40,277 nucleotides of DNA from an uncultured Alphaproteobacteria bacterium (GTDB lineage: Bacteria; Pseudomonadota; Alphaproteobacteria; HIMB59): assembly GCA_902527545.1 (NCBI GenBank), contig CABZPR010000012.1:1-40277 (forward strand), given 5' to 3'. Each line of letters opens with the position of its first letter. The stretch's first letter is position 1. Both the position numbers and the translations under genes were made by a program. Positions 16,540-26,634 of this stretch are shown in pieces. Under the pieces are notes generated by a model that worked only from the letters and a program-made list of their open reading frames with translations, did not search any database and was not told the DNA's origin.

Positions 16540-18123
16540 TTAACTATTTATAAAACTAATTGTCTTTTCGATTTCATCATAAGGATCTTCTTTAAATTTA
16601 GGTGATACAAATCTGCACAGCCTTCGAACTTCATTAGAAAATAGTAAATTTTTTGTAAAATTCAATCCCTTAGAGTCTAATTCTTCATAAATCTCAAATG
16701 TTGTTGATTTGAAAAGAGTTTTTTTAATTATCAAATCACGAATTTCTCTAAATTTACCCTCAAATTTCGCTGTTGCTATCAAATCAAATACTCTTTCTCT
16801 ATCAGATAGGTTTTCAATATAAAATATAATAAGTGCTGCTGAAAATTTTGACCTTAGATCAAATTTAAGTTCTAGATTTTGATTATTTAACTTTGAATTA
16901 TTTTTCATAGTTGACTGATTAAAAGTTATTTTATTAAAATGATTAACTAAAATCTTTTTTAAATCTAAGTTTGATACATTATTCATTAAACTTTTTAAAA
17001 CTTTAGACCCTTTGAATTGACTATCTACATCATTGCTTTTACTAAACTTTTCTAAATATTTTTCAATTAACTCCTCGATTGATAATGGTTGATCTATGAG
17101 TTTATTAAATTTATCAGACATATTTGATTCAATTAATTGATCTGGATCAAAATTTTTTGGCAAAAGTACAAATTTTATCCCAAGTTCAAAATTTTGATCA
17201 GCAAGTAAATTATTCATTAGTCTTATAGTTGCATTTCTTCCAGCGATATCTCCATCAAGGCACACTATTATTTCAAATCCTTTTTTCGTAATTTCAATTA
17301 ACTTTTGATGATTTATTGATGTGCCAAGAGGTGCTAAACAGTTTGAAAAACCACTTTGTTCTAATTTAATAACATCAAAATAACCCTCTACTAAAATTAT
17401 TTTTTTATTATTTTGTTTATTTAGTATTTTTTCATTAAATAGTATTTGTTTTTTTTTAAAAATTTTAGTTTCAGCTGTATTAATATATTTTGGCAAGTTA
17501 TCGTCAATTACTCTACCTCCGAATCCCAAGGTTTTATTTTGCAAATTAATTATTGGAACCATGATTCTATTAGAAAAAAATAGATTAGAGTTTTTGTTTC
17601 TACTTAAAATTCCTGCTGCTACTAAATCGTTGTCTTTAAAATTATTTAAGAGTTTTTTTTGTATTTCAAACGAATTTACTGATGAACCTAGTTCAAATTT
17701 ATGAATCGTATCCATGTTGAAATTTCTTTTTTTTTGTAAATAGTCTAAATGTTTTTTTGAATTTAATAAATTTTTATGAAATAAGTCTTTTGTAAACAAG
17801 TTAATTTCATAGATTATATTGTTTAGTTTTGATGATTTATAACTTAACTCGACTCCGGCCTTATCTGCTAGCTCATATAATGCATCTTTAAAGCTATATC
17901 CTTTAACTTTAATCAAAAAATCAATCACATTTCCATGTTCTCCAGTACTAAAACAATGAAATATTTTTTTTTCTTCATTTACTGAAAAAGAAGGCGTTTT
18001 TTCCTTTTTAAAAGGACTTAAACCAAAATAATTACTGCCTTTTTTCTTTAAAGGTACAGATGAGTTTATAATCTCAACAATAGAAGTTCTGTTAATAACT
18101 TCTTTAATATTATCATCTGTCAT
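16540..18123 (-). CDS. dnaG: DnaG, DNA primase, with degenerate zinc-binding domain
   Basis: Makes RNA primers at the replication fork. The N-terminal domain keeps the frame of the CHC2 zinc finger (about 30-70) but lost three of four ligands relative to E. coli: Ser36 for Cys40, Lys39 for His43 and Thr60 for Cys64; only Cys57 remains. The polymerase domain is intact: [20 protein letters not shown] (201-220), TOPRIM glutamate in [12 protein letters not shown] (Glu246) and DGD at 290-292. The C-terminal helicase-binding region is short and divergent (527 residues against about 580). The start overlaps the yqeY stop as ATGA. Zinc-less primases occur elsewhere, so it is probably functional. Confidence 0.95.
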   Translation of the reverse strand: MTDDNIKEVINRTSIVEIINSSVPLKKKGSNYFGLSPFKKEKTPSFSVNEEKKIFHCFSTGEHGNVIDFLIKVKGYSFKDALYELADKAGVELSYKSSKLNNIIYEINLFTKDLFHKNLLNSKKHLDYLQKKRNFNMDTIHKFELGSSVNSFEIQKKLLNNFKDNDLVAAGILSRNKNSNLFFSNRIMVPIINLQNKTLGFGGRVIDDNLPKYINTAETKIFKKKQILFNEKILNKQNNKKIILVEGYFDVIKLEQSGFSNCLAPLGTSINHQKLIEITKKGFEIIVCLDGDIAGRNATIRLMNNLLADQNFELGIKFVLLPKNFDPDQLIESNMSDKFNKLIDQPLSIEELIEKYLEKFSKSNDVDSQFKGSKVLKSLMNNVSNLDLKKILVNHFNKITFNQSTMKNNSKLNNQNLELKFDLRSKFSAALIIFYIENLSDRERVFDLIATAKFEGKFREIRDLIIKKTLFKSTTFEIYEELDSKGLNFTKNLLFSNEVRRLCRFVSPKFKEDPYDEIEKTISFINS

Positions 18124-18578
18124 TCCTTAAAAATATTTTTAATAATTTTTGAAGCTAAATTCATATCAATTTTATCGCTATAATTTTGTTTTAAAAAACC
18201 CATTATTTTTCCAAAGTCTTTATTTTCTAAATTATTTTCATTTATATGTTGTGATATAATATTGATTGTATTTTTCTCATCCATCATGATTGGGAGAAAA
18301 TCATTAAGATATTTTATATCAAATTCTAAATCCTCTATTCTATCTTGATCCTTAGCTTTTAATGCAAAATCTAAAGACTCTTTTTTTTGTTTAATTTGAG
18401 TCCTAACAATTTTGATTATATTTTCGTCAGATAATTTAAATATGTCTCTTTCTAGATTCTCTTTAATTTGAAAGTTTTTTAACTCAGAATAGACATACCT
18501 TGCTATTGAAAGTTTTTTCTTATCTCCGCCTTTTAGAGCACTTTTAACGTCATCAGAAATTTTTTTTGCCAAACTCAT
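18120..18578 (-). CDS. yqeY: GatB/YqeY domain protein
   Basis: A 152-residue protein matching the YqeY family, related to the tail domain of the GatB amidotransferase subunit, which binds tRNA. Typical patterns are LSIARYVYSELKN (about 23-35), RTQIKQKKESLDFALKAKDQD, E-x2-I-x2-LNDFLP and the C-terminal DFGKIMGFLKQNY. Its precise role is not established; the family often precedes dnaG-rpoD. One of the few clear Shine-Dalgarno matches in the window, AAGGA (18590-18586), lies 7 nt before this ATG. It is divergent from carA with a 43-bp gap. Confidence 0.9.
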   Translation of the reverse strand: MSLAKKISDDVKSALKGGDKKKLSIARYVYSELKNFQIKENLERDIFKLSDENIIKIVRTQIKQKKESLDFALKAKDQDRIEDLEFDIKYLNDFLPIMMDEKNTINIISQHINENNLENKDFGKIMGFLKQNYSDKIDMNLASKIIKNIFKE

Positions 18579-18593
18579 TTGAATTTCCTTTTA

Positions 18594-18599
18594 TATAAT
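18594..18599 (+). promoter_or_regulatory. Putative -10 box of the carAB operon
   Basis: TATAAT in the 43-bp gap between divergent yqeY and carA predicts a start near 18606 and a leader of about 16 nt. No leader long enough for attenuation or a riboswitch fits here. No clear -35 box was identified. Confidence 0.5.
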
Positions 18600-18621
18600 A
18601 TACTAATACACATGATTTAAT

Positions 18622-19761
18622 ATGTCCGTATTAGATAATAAAACTAAACTTGATTATCAAAACGGATATTTAATTTATAACAAAAAATATATTTTCAAAG
18701 GCAAGTTTCTATCAAAAGATCAATTTAAGATTGCAGAAATCTGCTTCAATACGAGTATGACTGGATATCAGGAGATTTTGACAGACCCTTCATATAAATC
18801 TCAGTTTATAAATTTTACCTTTCCATTAATTGGCATTGTTGGATGTAATAATGAAGATTACGAATCATGGAAAATACATGCATCTGGCTTAATATGTAAT
18901 GAATTGTTTGAATTAAGTTCAAATTGGAGAGCACAAACAAATTTTTCAAATTGGATTATTAGTCAAAATTCTTGTGCTTTTTTTGATTTAGATACAAGGT
19001 CTTTAACTAAAATTATAAGAAATTTTGGACCAAAAAATATAATGCTATGTTCTGAGGAATACTTTGAAAATAAAGGAATAGAAAAAATTTGTAATCAAAT
19101 AGACCAAAGTCTCTCTCTAGAAGAAAATGATGTTATTAAAGATTTTACATCAGAGCTGAATATAGAAAAAGAAGAAATAGGTAAGAAAAAGTATTCAATA
19201 GCTTTTTTAAATTTTGGAGCAAAAGACAATATTAAGAAAAACTTAAAATCTAGAAATTGTAAGATTGAAGAATTTGATATGAATTTTAAAGCTGAGGAAA
19301 TAATTAATAAAAATTTTGACGGTTTTTTTTTGAGCAATGGTCCAGGTGATCCAAAAAAAGTTTATGAAAATATAAAACAAGAATTAGACAAATTACTAAA
19401 CAAAAAAGTACCTACCTTTGGCATATGTCTTGGTCATCAAATATTGTGTTTAGCATTTAATGCCTCTACTGCTCGAATGGAAAAAGGTCATCGAGGCGGA
19501 AATCATCCAGTAAAAAACTTGGAAACAAACAAAGTTGAAATTACATCTCAAAATCATGGATTTGTTGTTTTAGATAAAAATTTTCCCTCTAATCTTCAAA
19601 TAACACATAAATCGTTGTTCGATAAAACTATTGATGGAATGAAAGCAAATGATCAACCTTTATTTTCTGTTCAATATCATCCTGAGTCTAGCCCTGGACC
19701 ACATGATAGTAGATATCTGTTTGATGAATTTATAGATTTAATGAAAAAGAATGCCAGCTAG
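18622..19761 (+). CDS. carA: CarA, carbamoyl-phosphate synthase small (glutaminase) chain
   Basis: Hydrolyses glutamine and feeds ammonia to CarB for carbamoyl phosphate, the precursor of pyrimidines and arginine. The N-terminal CPSase domain shows [15 protein letters not shown] and [10 protein letters not shown]. The C-terminal class I amidotransferase has the triad Cys269 (FGICLGHQ), His353 and Glu355 ([10 protein letters not shown]), with the oxyanion strand SNGPGDP at 238-244. The length of 379 residues is typical. Its last 11 nt overlap the start of carB. Confidence 0.97.
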   Translation: MSVLDNKTKLDYQNGYLIYNKKYIFKGKFLSKDQFKIAEICFNTSMTGYQEILTDPSYKSQFINFTFPLIGIVGCNNEDYESWKIHASGLICNELFELSSNWRAQTNFSNWIISQNSCAFFDLDTRSLTKIIRNFGPKNIMLCSEEYFENKGIEKICNQIDQSLSLEENDVIKDFTSELNIEKEEIGKKKYSIAFLNFGAKDNIKKNLKSRNCKIEEFDMNFKAEEIINKNFDGFFLSNGPGDPKKVYENIKQELDKLLNKKVPTFGICLGHQILCLAFNASTARMEKGHRGGNHPVKNLETNKVEITSQNHGFVVLDKNFPSNLQITHKSLFDKTIDGMKANDQPLFSVQYHPESSPGPHDSRYLFDEFIDLMKKNAS

Positions 19762-22700
19762 AAAAGATATATCTAAAATATTGGTTATTGGCTCAGGTCC
19801 TATTATTATAGGTCAGGCTTGTGAATTTGATTACTCTGGCAGTCAAGCATGTAAGGCGCTTAAAAAAGAAGGTTATGAAGTTGTTTTAATTAATTCTAAT
19901 CCAGCAACCATAATGACAGATCCAGAATTTGCGGATAAAACTTATATTGAACCTATTGATAAAGAAATTGTAAAAAAAATAATTGATAAAGAGAAACCTG
20001 ATGCAATTTTACCAACAATGGGTGGTCAAACAGCTTTAAATATTATCAGAGAATTAAACAAAGAGGATTATTTCAAATATAGTTCAATCAAAATTTTAGG
20101 TGCTAGTCCAAAGTCTATCGACGTAGCCGAAGATAGAAAGTTATTTGCCGAAGCAATGTCTGAAATTGGACTCGAGACACCATTCAGCATAATAGTTGAT
20201 GACAAGTCTGATCTTCATAAAATAATCAACGAAGTCAGTTTCCCTTTAATTTTAAGACCTTTTTATACCTTAGGGGGCACTGGTGGTGGAATTGTATACG
20301 ACAAAGATGAATTTATCTCAAAGGTCAAAAACGCCATTGATTTAAGTCCTGTATCAAAAACACTAGTTGAAGAATCATTAATTGGATGGAAAGAATTTGA
20401 ATTTGAGGTAGTTAGAGATAATTTAGATAATTCAATTATAGTTTGCTCAATAGAAAATTTAGATCCTATGGGAGTACATACTGGGGATAGTATTACAATA
20501 GCTCCAGCACTTACTTTAACTGACAAAGAATATCAAAAATTAAGAAATCAAAGTATTGCCATTCTGAGAAAAATAGGAGTAGAGACTGGTGGTTCAAATG
20601 TTCAATTTGCAGTAAATCCAGAAAATGGAAGGATTTTGATTATTGAAATGAATCCTCGAGTAAGTAGATCGTCTGCATTAGCATCTAAGGCTACAGGTTT
20701 CCCTATCGCTAAAATAGCAGCTCTTTTAGCAGTTGGTTATACTTTAGATGAATTAGATAATGATATTACCAAAGTAACTCCAGCAAGTTTTGAACCTGTA
20801 ATTGACTATATTGTAACCAAAATTCCAAAATTTAATTTTGAAAAATTTCAAGGAACCCCTAGCGAACTAAATACTGCTATGAAATCTGTTGGCGAAATAA
20901 TGTCTATAGGCAGAACTTTTAAAGAGTCACTTTTAAAAGCTTTCTACTCGATAGAGTCAGATAACTTTGGTTTAGATATAAGTCATGAATTATTAAATAC
21001 AAAAGATGAAAATTTAAAAAATTTACTCACAAAGCAAAGACCTGATAGATTGCTAATAGTTGCAGAAGCTATAAGACGTAAGATACCTTTGACTGAAATA
21101 AGTGAATTAACATATATTGATTTGTTTTTTTTGAGAGAAATAAATGAGATTATCAAAATTGAGCAACAGTTAATTAAAACAGGTAATCGTTTAGAAAAAA
21201 ATTTATTTATTTCTGCCAAAAAAAATGGGTTTTCCAATCATCATATTAGCAATTTAACAAAAATTGGTATAAATGAAATTTACGATCTTCAGGATAAAAA
21301 TAACTTAAAAACAGTGTTTAAAAGAGTTGACACATGCGGAAATGAATTTGACTCCTCTACTGCTTATCTTTATTCAACATTTACCTCTGAAGCAAATGAG
21401 TTTAGTTGTGAGTCTAGACCAACGAATAAGAAAAAGATAATTATTCTTGGCTCTGGTCCTAATAGAATAGGTCAAGGTATAGAATTTGATTATTGTTGTG
21501 TGCAAGCTGTAAAGTCTTTTCAGAAACTTGGTTTTGAAACAATTATGATTAATTGTAACCCTGAGACAGTTTCAACTGATTATGATACATCAGATAAACT
21601 ATATTTTGAGCCTCTAGACTTTGAGTATGTCAAAAATATAATTGATAAAGAAAACGAGAAAGGTGTTGTTGAAGGTGTTATTGTCCAATTTGGTGGACAG
21701 ACACCTTTGAGAATAGCTAATAAACTTAAAGAATATGGATATAAGATATTAGGCACATCTTTTGAAGCAATAGATATATCTGAAGACAGAGAGAGATTTC
21801 AAAAATTAATTAAAAAAGTAGGTTTAAAACAACCAAAGAGTGATATCTCTATAGGAACAAAAGAACTTGTCACTAAATCCTCTAAGCTTAAGTTTCCTAT
21901 TTTGTTAAGGCCCTCATATGTCCTAGGAGGCAGAATGATGGAAAAAATGGCTAATATAGATGATGTGCAAGATTATATTGATCAAAACTATTGGGCACTA
22001 GAAAATAATGTAATTCTAATTGATGAGTTTCTTCAAAACGCAAAAGAGGTAGATGTTGATGTATTAAGAGATAATCAGGGTAATACCATGATAGCTGGAA
22101 TTATGGAACATATTGAAGAAGCTGGTATTCACTCAGGTGATAGTGCTTGTAGCATACCTCCCTTTTCTCTTAGTGATAAGATCATATCGGATATAAAAAA
22201 ATTTAGTATATCTCTTGTGAGTGAATTAAAAACACTTGGTTTGATGAATATTCAATTTGCTATAAAAGATGAAGAAATTTTTATACTTGAGGCAAACCCA
22301 AGAGCTAGTAGAACCATTCCTTTTTTGGCTAAAGCAATAGGAATACCATTTATTAAAATTGCAGCTGAATTAATTATAGGTAAAACACTAACTGAAGAGT
22401 ATCAGAATTTTGATAATAGTACTTTACCTTACTTTGCGATTAAAGAGGCTGTGTTTCCATTTAATAAATTCCCAAATACTGATGTGATACTCGGCCCAGA
22501 GATGAAAAGCACTGGTGAAGTTATGGGTATTGACGAGGATTTTTATTTAGCCTATTTCAAAAGTCAAATCGGTGCAGGACAAAAACTTAATGATTTAAAA
22601 AATATATTCATCTCAGTTAAAAATGAAGATAAGCAAAGTATATCTAAAATAGCTAAGTCTTTTAAAGACAATGGTTATAATCTATATACAACCAAAGGAA

Positions 22701-22996
22701 CTCATGACTTTTTGTTGAAAGAGGGAATTTCTTCAAATTTGGTTAATAAAGTCGCTGAAGGATCTCCACATGTAGTAGAATATATTAAGCAAAATAAGAT
22801 TGATTTAGTTATAAATACCACCGAAAAAAAACAGGCAATAATTGATAGTTTTACTATAAGAAGAACATCAGTTGACCTTAATGTTCCATATTACACCAAT
22901 CTAAGAAGTGCAGAAATTCTTACTAAATCACTAATTACATTGAAAAATAAGCCTATTTCCGTAAAAGCTATACAAATTCATCATTCATTTAATTGA
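19751..22996 (+). CDS. carB: CarB, carbamoyl-phosphate synthase large chain
   Basis: Uses bicarbonate, two ATP and CarA-derived ammonia to make carbamoyl phosphate. It carries the usual internal duplication. First ATP-grasp half about 1-400 ([57 protein letters not shown]), an oligomerisation segment to about 550, second half about 555-935 ([53 protein letters not shown]), and an MGS-type regulatory domain (about 940-1081) where effectors bind in other species. The length of 1081 residues is normal. It is followed by greA after 65 bp with only AT-rich filler. Confidence 0.98.
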   Translation: MPARKDISKILVIGSGPIIIGQACEFDYSGSQACKALKKEGYEVVLINSNPATIMTDPEFADKTYIEPIDKEIVKKIIDKEKPDAILPTMGGQTALNIIRELNKEDYFKYSSIKILGASPKSIDVAEDRKLFAEAMSEIGLETPFSIIVDDKSDLHKIINEVSFPLILRPFYTLGGTGGGIVYDKDEFISKVKNAIDLSPVSKTLVEESLIGWKEFEFEVVRDNLDNSIIVCSIENLDPMGVHTGDSITIAPALTLTDKEYQKLRNQSIAILRKIGVETGGSNVQFAVNPENGRILIIEMNPRVSRSSALASKATGFPIAKIAALLAVGYTLDELDNDITKVTPASFEPVIDYIVTKIPKFNFEKFQGTPSELNTAMKSVGEIMSIGRTFKESLLKAFYSIESDNFGLDISHELLNTKDENLKNLLTKQRPDRLLIVAEAIRRKIPLTEISELTYIDLFFLREINEIIKIEQQLIKTGNRLEKNLFISAKKNGFSNHHISNLTKIGINEIYDLQDKNNLKTVFKRVDTCGNEFDSSTAYLYSTFTSEANEFSCESRPTNKKKIIILGSGPNRIGQGIEFDYCCVQAVKSFQKLGFETIMINCNPETVSTDYDTSDKLYFEPLDFEYVKNIIDKENEKGVVEGVIVQFGGQTPLRIANKLKEYGYKILGTSFEAIDISEDRERFQKLIKKVGLKQPKSDISIGTKELVTKSSKLKFPILLRPSYVLGGRMMEKMANIDDVQDYIDQNYWALENNVILIDEFLQNAKEVDVDVLRDNQGNTMIAGIMEHIEEAGIHSGDSACSIPPFSLSDKIISDIKKFSISLVSELKTLGLMNIQFAIKDEEIFILEANPRASRTIPFLAKAIGIPFIKIAAELIIGKTLTEEYQNFDNSTLPYFAIKEAVFPFNKFPNTDVILGPEMKSTGEVMGIDEDFYLAYFKSQIGAGQKLNDLKNIFISVKNEDKQSISKIAKSFKDNGYNLYTTKGTHDFLLKEGISSNLVNKVAEGSPHVVEYIKQNKIDLVINTTEKKQAIIDSFTIRRTSVDLNVPYYTNLRSAEILTKSLITLKNKPISVKAIQIHHSFN

Positions 22997-23061
22997 AATT
23001 TCATTTGTAATAACACATAAAATTCAATAATTTCTACAACTTAATTAAAATAGAAAAAAAA

Positions 23062-23535
23062 ATGGATAAGATACCTATGACAGAAGAGGGGCAAAAAAAA
23101 CTCCTCGATGAACTTAAACATCTAAAAACAGTTGAAAGGCCAATTATTATTAAAGCCATAGCTGACGCCAGAAGTAATGGTGATCTATCTGAGAACGCTG
23201 AGTATCATGCAGCTAGAGAAAAACAAAGTTTCATTGAAGGCAGAGTAGCTGAGATTGAAAGTATTATTGCACAAGCAGAACTGATAGATGTGTCAAAATT
23301 ATCAGGAACGGTCGTAAAATTTGGAGCAACAGTTTCAATTATAAACTTAGATAACGATAAAGAGTCTAAATATCAGTTAGTTGGAGAAGTGGAAGCTGAC
23401 ATTGAGCAGAAAAAAATATCTGTAACAAGCCCAATAGCAAGAGCTTTAATTGGAAAAAAAAAGGGTGATTACATTGAAGTATCAACACCAAAAGGGATAA
23501 CTTCATACGAAATTAAGTCAGTAAGATTTAAATAA
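23062..23535 (+). CDS. greA: GreA, transcript cleavage/elongation factor
   Basis: Rescues backtracked RNA polymerase by inducing cleavage of the nascent RNA. The N-terminal coiled coil (about 10-75) carries the tip acidic residues in DARSNGDLSENAEYHAAREKQ and the anchor FIEGRVAEIE. The C-terminal FKBP-like domain ends GKKKGDYIEVSTPKG. The length of 157 residues is typical. It starts at an ATG with no Shine-Dalgarno sequence in an A-rich leader; the ELM1-like gene follows after 6 bp. Confidence 0.97.
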   Translation: MDKIPMTEEGQKKLLDELKHLKTVERPIIIKAIADARSNGDLSENAEYHAAREKQSFIEGRVAEIESIIAQAELIDVSKLSGTVVKFGATVSIINLDNDKESKYQLVGEVEADIEQKKISVTSPIARALIGKKKGDYIEVSTPKGITSYEIKSVRFK

Positions 23536-23541
23536 TAAAAT

Positions 23542-24483
23542 TTGAATACATACAAAGTTATTACCATCAGCGAAGGCGCTGCTGGTATGAGAAGTCAAAT
23601 AGAGGGATTAGCTAGTCTAATATCTGACTCCTACGAAAATTTTGATTTAAAACTTAAATCTATTTTCAAAAATTTACCTATTGAGTTGATACCTACCAGT
23701 AGTTTTTCTTATAGTAATTTATCTTCATTAAAGATTGAAAAAAATACAATTCTTATTAGTTGTGGTAAGAAAAGTGTCAAAGCGTCTGTTTATTTAAAAA
23801 AAAAATTTAAGGATTTAATTTTTAATATACACATACAAGACCCGAAAATTAATTATAAGTTTTTTGATCTTATAGTTTGCCCAGAACATGATAATTTGAA
23901 TTTTAATAATTGTATTTCAACCTTATTAGCCATACATAATATTAAATTCAAAAAAAATATTAGAAATAAAAATACAATTAATTTTATTATTGGCGGACCA
24001 AACAAATATTTTAAATTTCAACAGCAAACACAAGAAAAAATTGTGAATGAAATAAAATTTTTAAGTAATAAGTTCAAAGTCAATGTAATACCATCACGAA
24101 GAACACCAAGAAGGCTCATAGAAGAATTATCAAAAATTGATAATAAAAATGTAGTTACCTTCAATGATTTATTTAATCCAAGAAAGTACGGTGAGCTTCT
24201 CTCTGAGGGTAATTTACAAGTTGTAACATGGGACTCAATATCCATGATATCTGAAGCTATATCTTCTGAAGCTGGTACTTTTTTATTTAAGTTTGAAGAG
24301 AAATTTTGTCCAAAAAGATATCTTAAGTTTTTTGATAAAATTACAGAACTTAATTTCGCACAATTTTATAATCAAAATTTAAAACCTTATGAGATCTCTA
24401 TTGATGAGTATAACAAAAATCTTAAAACTAAGATCTTGAATAAGATACAATCTAATTTAAGGTTTAAATCTATTAATGCTTAA
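23542..24483 (+). CDS. ELM1-like protein (mitochondrial fission ELM1 family, DUF1022)
   Basis: A 313-residue soluble protein with the landmarks of the DUF1022 family: the N-terminal ITISEGAAGMRSQIEGLA (8-25), SCGKKS (73-78), HIQDP (97-101), INFIIGGPNKYF (about 146-157), PSRRTPRRL (184-192) and VTWDSISMISEA (228-239). The plant relative ELM1 recruits a dynamin-related protein to mitochondria; the bacterial role is unknown to me. The motif layout resembles GT-B glycosyltransferases (an SRRTP loop and a late DS-x-SM-x-SEA loop), so binding of a nucleotide-sugar-like ligand is a reasonable guess. The start is TTG at 23542. Its last 8 nt overlap the following oxygenase gene. Confidence 0.82.
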   Translation: MNTYKVITISEGAAGMRSQIEGLASLISDSYENFDLKLKSIFKNLPIELIPTSSFSYSNLSSLKIEKNTILISCGKKSVKASVYLKKKFKDLIFNIHIQDPKINYKFFDLIVCPEHDNLNFNNCISTLLAIHNIKFKKNIRNKNTINFIIGGPNKYFKFQQQTQEKIVNEIKFLSNKFKVNVIPSRRTPRRLIEELSKIDNKNVVTFNDLFNPRKYGELLSEGNLQVVTWDSISMISEAISSEAGTFLFKFEEKFCPKRYLKFFDKITELNFAQFYNQNLKPYEISIDEYNKNLKTKILNKIQSNLRFKSINA

Positions 24484-25102
24484 GGAATCAATATTAAATC
24501 GTTGTAAAACATACTCAGACCCTTTCCCTCATTGGGAGCTAGACTCCCCTTTTACAGAAGGCCTTATAAAAGAACTTAATAATGTAGATATATCTGATGC
24601 ACCTCGGTCTTTTGACGGAACAAGAGCCGCTGACGCAGGTGGAGATGGTATAGATGGCAAACTTAGAGTTTTTTTAGAAAGCGATAATTCAAAAAACTTA
24701 TCAAATGGTATGGGTTTAATTGATGATTTGAGGGATAAGGATGTTATTGAGTCAATACAAGAGAAAATCAAAAAAAATTTATCAAATAGTTTTATTAGAA
24801 TTGAGTACATATCAGATCGTAAAGGTTTTTGGCTAAAACCACATTTGGATATCAAAGAGAAATTAATGACAATGATGCTATTTATTAACACCTACAATGA
24901 ATCAGAAAAACTAGGAACAGATTTTTATGACACAGATATGAATCTTGTTAAAACAGTACCATACAAACATAACTCTGGTTATTTTTTTGCCTCTGGAAAT
25001 AATACTTGGCACGGTCTTGAAAAAAAAGAAATTAAGGTTGAGAGGAGATGCATGCAGATAAATTATGTAACCTTCCCCACTAGCTGGCCAATAAATGGCT
25101 GA
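24476..25102 (+). CDS. 2-oxoglutarate/Fe(II)-dependent oxygenase-like protein
   Basis: A 208-residue protein with a double-stranded beta-helix dioxygenase signature: His123-x-Asp125 (KPHLDIKEK), a distal His179 (NNTWHGLEKK) and an Arg at 190 or 191 (VERRCMQINYV) suited to bind the 2-oxoglutarate carboxylate. The region between, LMTMMLFINTYNESEKLGTDFY, matches the prolyl-hydroxylase-like core. The substrate is unknown; protein hydroxylation or modification of a small molecule are both possible. It overlaps the ELM1-like gene by 8 nt upstream and trxB by 8 nt downstream, so the three are translated from one mRNA. No signal peptide. Confidence 0.8.
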   Translation: MLKESILNRCKTYSDPFPHWELDSPFTEGLIKELNNVDISDAPRSFDGTRAADAGGDGIDGKLRVFLESDNSKNLSNGMGLIDDLRDKDVIESIQEKIKKNLSNSFIRIEYISDRKGFWLKPHLDIKEKLMTMMLFINTYNESEKLGTDFYDTDMNLVKTVPYKHNSGYFFASGNNTWHGLEKKEIKVERRCMQINYVTFPTSWPING

Positions 25103-26015
25103 TATTAATAATGTTATTATTATAGGTTCAGGACCTGCTGGATATACTGCTGCAATATATGCTGCTAGAGCTAATTTAAAGCCTATTTTAGTAAGTGGTT
25201 TTCAGCCTGGTGGTCAACTCACAATAACTACAGATGTAGAAAACTATCCAGGGTACGAAGATCCTATCCAAGGTCCTTGGTTAATGGAACAAATGCAAAA
25301 GCAAGCCGCACACGTTGGTACAGAAATAATCAATTCACAAGTAACAGAAGTTTTTTTAAATGAAAAAATTAAAAAATTAAATTTAGATAACGGCACTACT
25401 CTAAATACCAAAACTGTTATAATTAGTACAGGAGCTCAAGCAAGATGGCTTGGTTTAGAAAATGAGGATAAATTTCAAGGTCACGGGCTATCAGCTTGTG
25501 CAACTTGTGATGGTTTTTTCTTTAAAGATAAAGAGGTTGCTGTGATTGGTGGTGGAAATAGTGCAGCTGAGGAAGCATTATTTTTAACCAAGTTTGCATC
25601 AAAAGTTTATCTAGTACACAGAAGAGATAAATTAAGAGCTGAAAAAATTTTACAAGATCGATTAAAACAAAATTCTAAAATAGAGTTTATTTGGAATAGT
25701 GAAGTATCCAAGTTTAATGGAAATGATGATTTAGAGTCAATAGATTTAACGAATAAAAAAGATAGTAAAATTTCAAATCTCAAAATAGACGGTGTTTTTA
25801 TTGCTATAGGTCATGATCCAGCAACACAATTATTTAAAGGTCAACTAAAAATGGATGAGGGTGGTTACATTATTACAGATCCAGATAGTACCAAAACCTC
25901 AATTGAAGGAGTTTTTGCTGCAGGAGATGTTAAAGATAAGATTTATAGACAAGCTGTAACCGCCGCTGGTATGGGATGCATGGCAGCGTTAGAAGTTGAG
26001 AAGTATCTAGATTGA
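25095..26015 (+). CDS. trxB: TrxB, thioredoxin reductase (NADPH)
   Basis: FAD enzyme that reduces thioredoxin with NADPH. FAD-binding GSGPAGYTAAIYAARA is at 11-26, the redox-active CATC at 135-138, the NADPH-binding GGGNSAAEEA near 152-161, and the C-terminal FAD motif VFAAGDVKDKIYRQAVTAAG. The length of 306 residues is typical. The start lies 8 nt inside the oxygenase gene. It ends 2 bp from the convergent rpmJ stop codon, leaving no room for a terminator. Confidence 0.96.
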   Translation: MADINNVIIIGSGPAGYTAAIYAARANLKPILVSGFQPGGQLTITTDVENYPGYEDPIQGPWLMEQMQKQAAHVGTEIINSQVTEVFLNEKIKKLNLDNGTTLNTKTVIISTGAQARWLGLENEDKFQGHGLSACATCDGFFFKDKEVAVIGGGNSAAEEALFLTKFASKVYLVHRRDKLRAEKILQDRLKQNSKIEFIWNSEVSKFNGNDDLESIDLTNKKDSKISNLKIDGVFIAIGHDPATQLFKGQLKMDEGGYIITDPDSTKTSIEGVFAAGDVKDKIYRQAVTAAGMGCMAALEVEKYLD

Positions 26016-26017
26016 TT

Positions 26018-26143
26018 TTAGCCTTGTCTGGCTTTCATCCTTGGGTTGGTTTTATTGATTACATATAACCTACCCTTTCTTCTAACCAGTTGATTATTTT
26101 TATCTCTGGTTTTAGCTGTTTTAAGAGAACTTTTAATTTTCAT
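26018..26143 (-). CDS. rpmJ: Ribosomal protein L36, Cys-less (YkgO/type B) form
   Basis: I translated this 41-residue ORF from the minus strand. It begins [18 protein letters not shown] and ends [12 protein letters not shown], the pattern of the alphaproteobacterial bL36 variant with a basic core ([11 protein letters not shown]). No cysteine is present, so it cannot bind zinc as the standard C-x2-C-x12-C-x4-H form does. bL36 is a late-assembling large-subunit protein. It is encoded alone between convergent trxB (2 bp from stop to stop) and divergent sufE (39 bp between starts). Confidence 0.93.
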   Translation of the reverse strand: MKIKSSLKTAKTRDKNNQLVRRKGRLYVINKTNPRMKARQG

Positions 26144-26182
26144 AATTTAATTTATTAGTTATAAATAATAAGGCAAAAATCT

Positions 26183-26599
26183 ATGTTAATTCATGAAAAA
26201 ATCAACAAAATTAAAGAGGATTTCTCTTTTTTTGATAATTGGGAAGATAAATATCAATACCTTATAGATTTAGGAAAAAAACTCCCAGATCTTCAAGATA
26301 TCTATAAAACTGAGGAATATCGTGTTCAAGGATGTACATCAAATCTATGGATGGTTACAAAATTCATTGATGGAAAAATTAATCTTAGTGGTTCAAGTGA
26401 ATCTGTAATTGTAAAAGGTTTGTTTTATTTAGTTTATTTTGCTTATAATGAAGAAACTCCTGAAACAATAATAAATAATCCCTTATCTTTTTTTGAAGAA
26501 ATTGGTCTTTCTAACCATCTAGGTCAATCAAGATCTAATGGCCTAAATTCGCTTAGAAAAAAGATAAAATCAATAGCGACAGAATTATCAAATAAATAA
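26183..26599 (+). CDS. sufE: SufE, sulfur acceptor for Fe-S cluster assembly
   Basis: Accepts persulfide sulfur from the cysteine desulfurase SufS and passes it to the SufBCD scaffold. The acceptor cysteine is Cys51 in YRVQGCTSNLWM, the same position as in E. coli SufE. Other family patterns are KYQYLIDLGKKLP (24-36) and SSESVIVKGLFYLV. The length of 138 residues is typical. An AAGG (26170-26173) lies about 9 nt before the ATG. The other suf genes are not in the window. The cyclophilin gene follows after 35 bp. Confidence 0.94.
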   Translation: MLIHEKINKIKEDFSFFDNWEDKYQYLIDLGKKLPDLQDIYKTEEYRVQGCTSNLWMVTKFIDGKINLSGSSESVIVKGLFYLVYFAYNEETPETIINNPLSFFEEIGLSNHLGQSRSNGLNSLRKKIKSIATELSNK

Positions 26600-26634
26600 A
26601 TTCTATTGACTGCAAACTATGTTAATTTCATTTA

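Noticed and set aside
22997-23061. TGAAATTTCA palindrome after carB as a terminator
   Set aside because: No loop-forming stem of useful stability and no T-run; the same operon appears to continue into greA.
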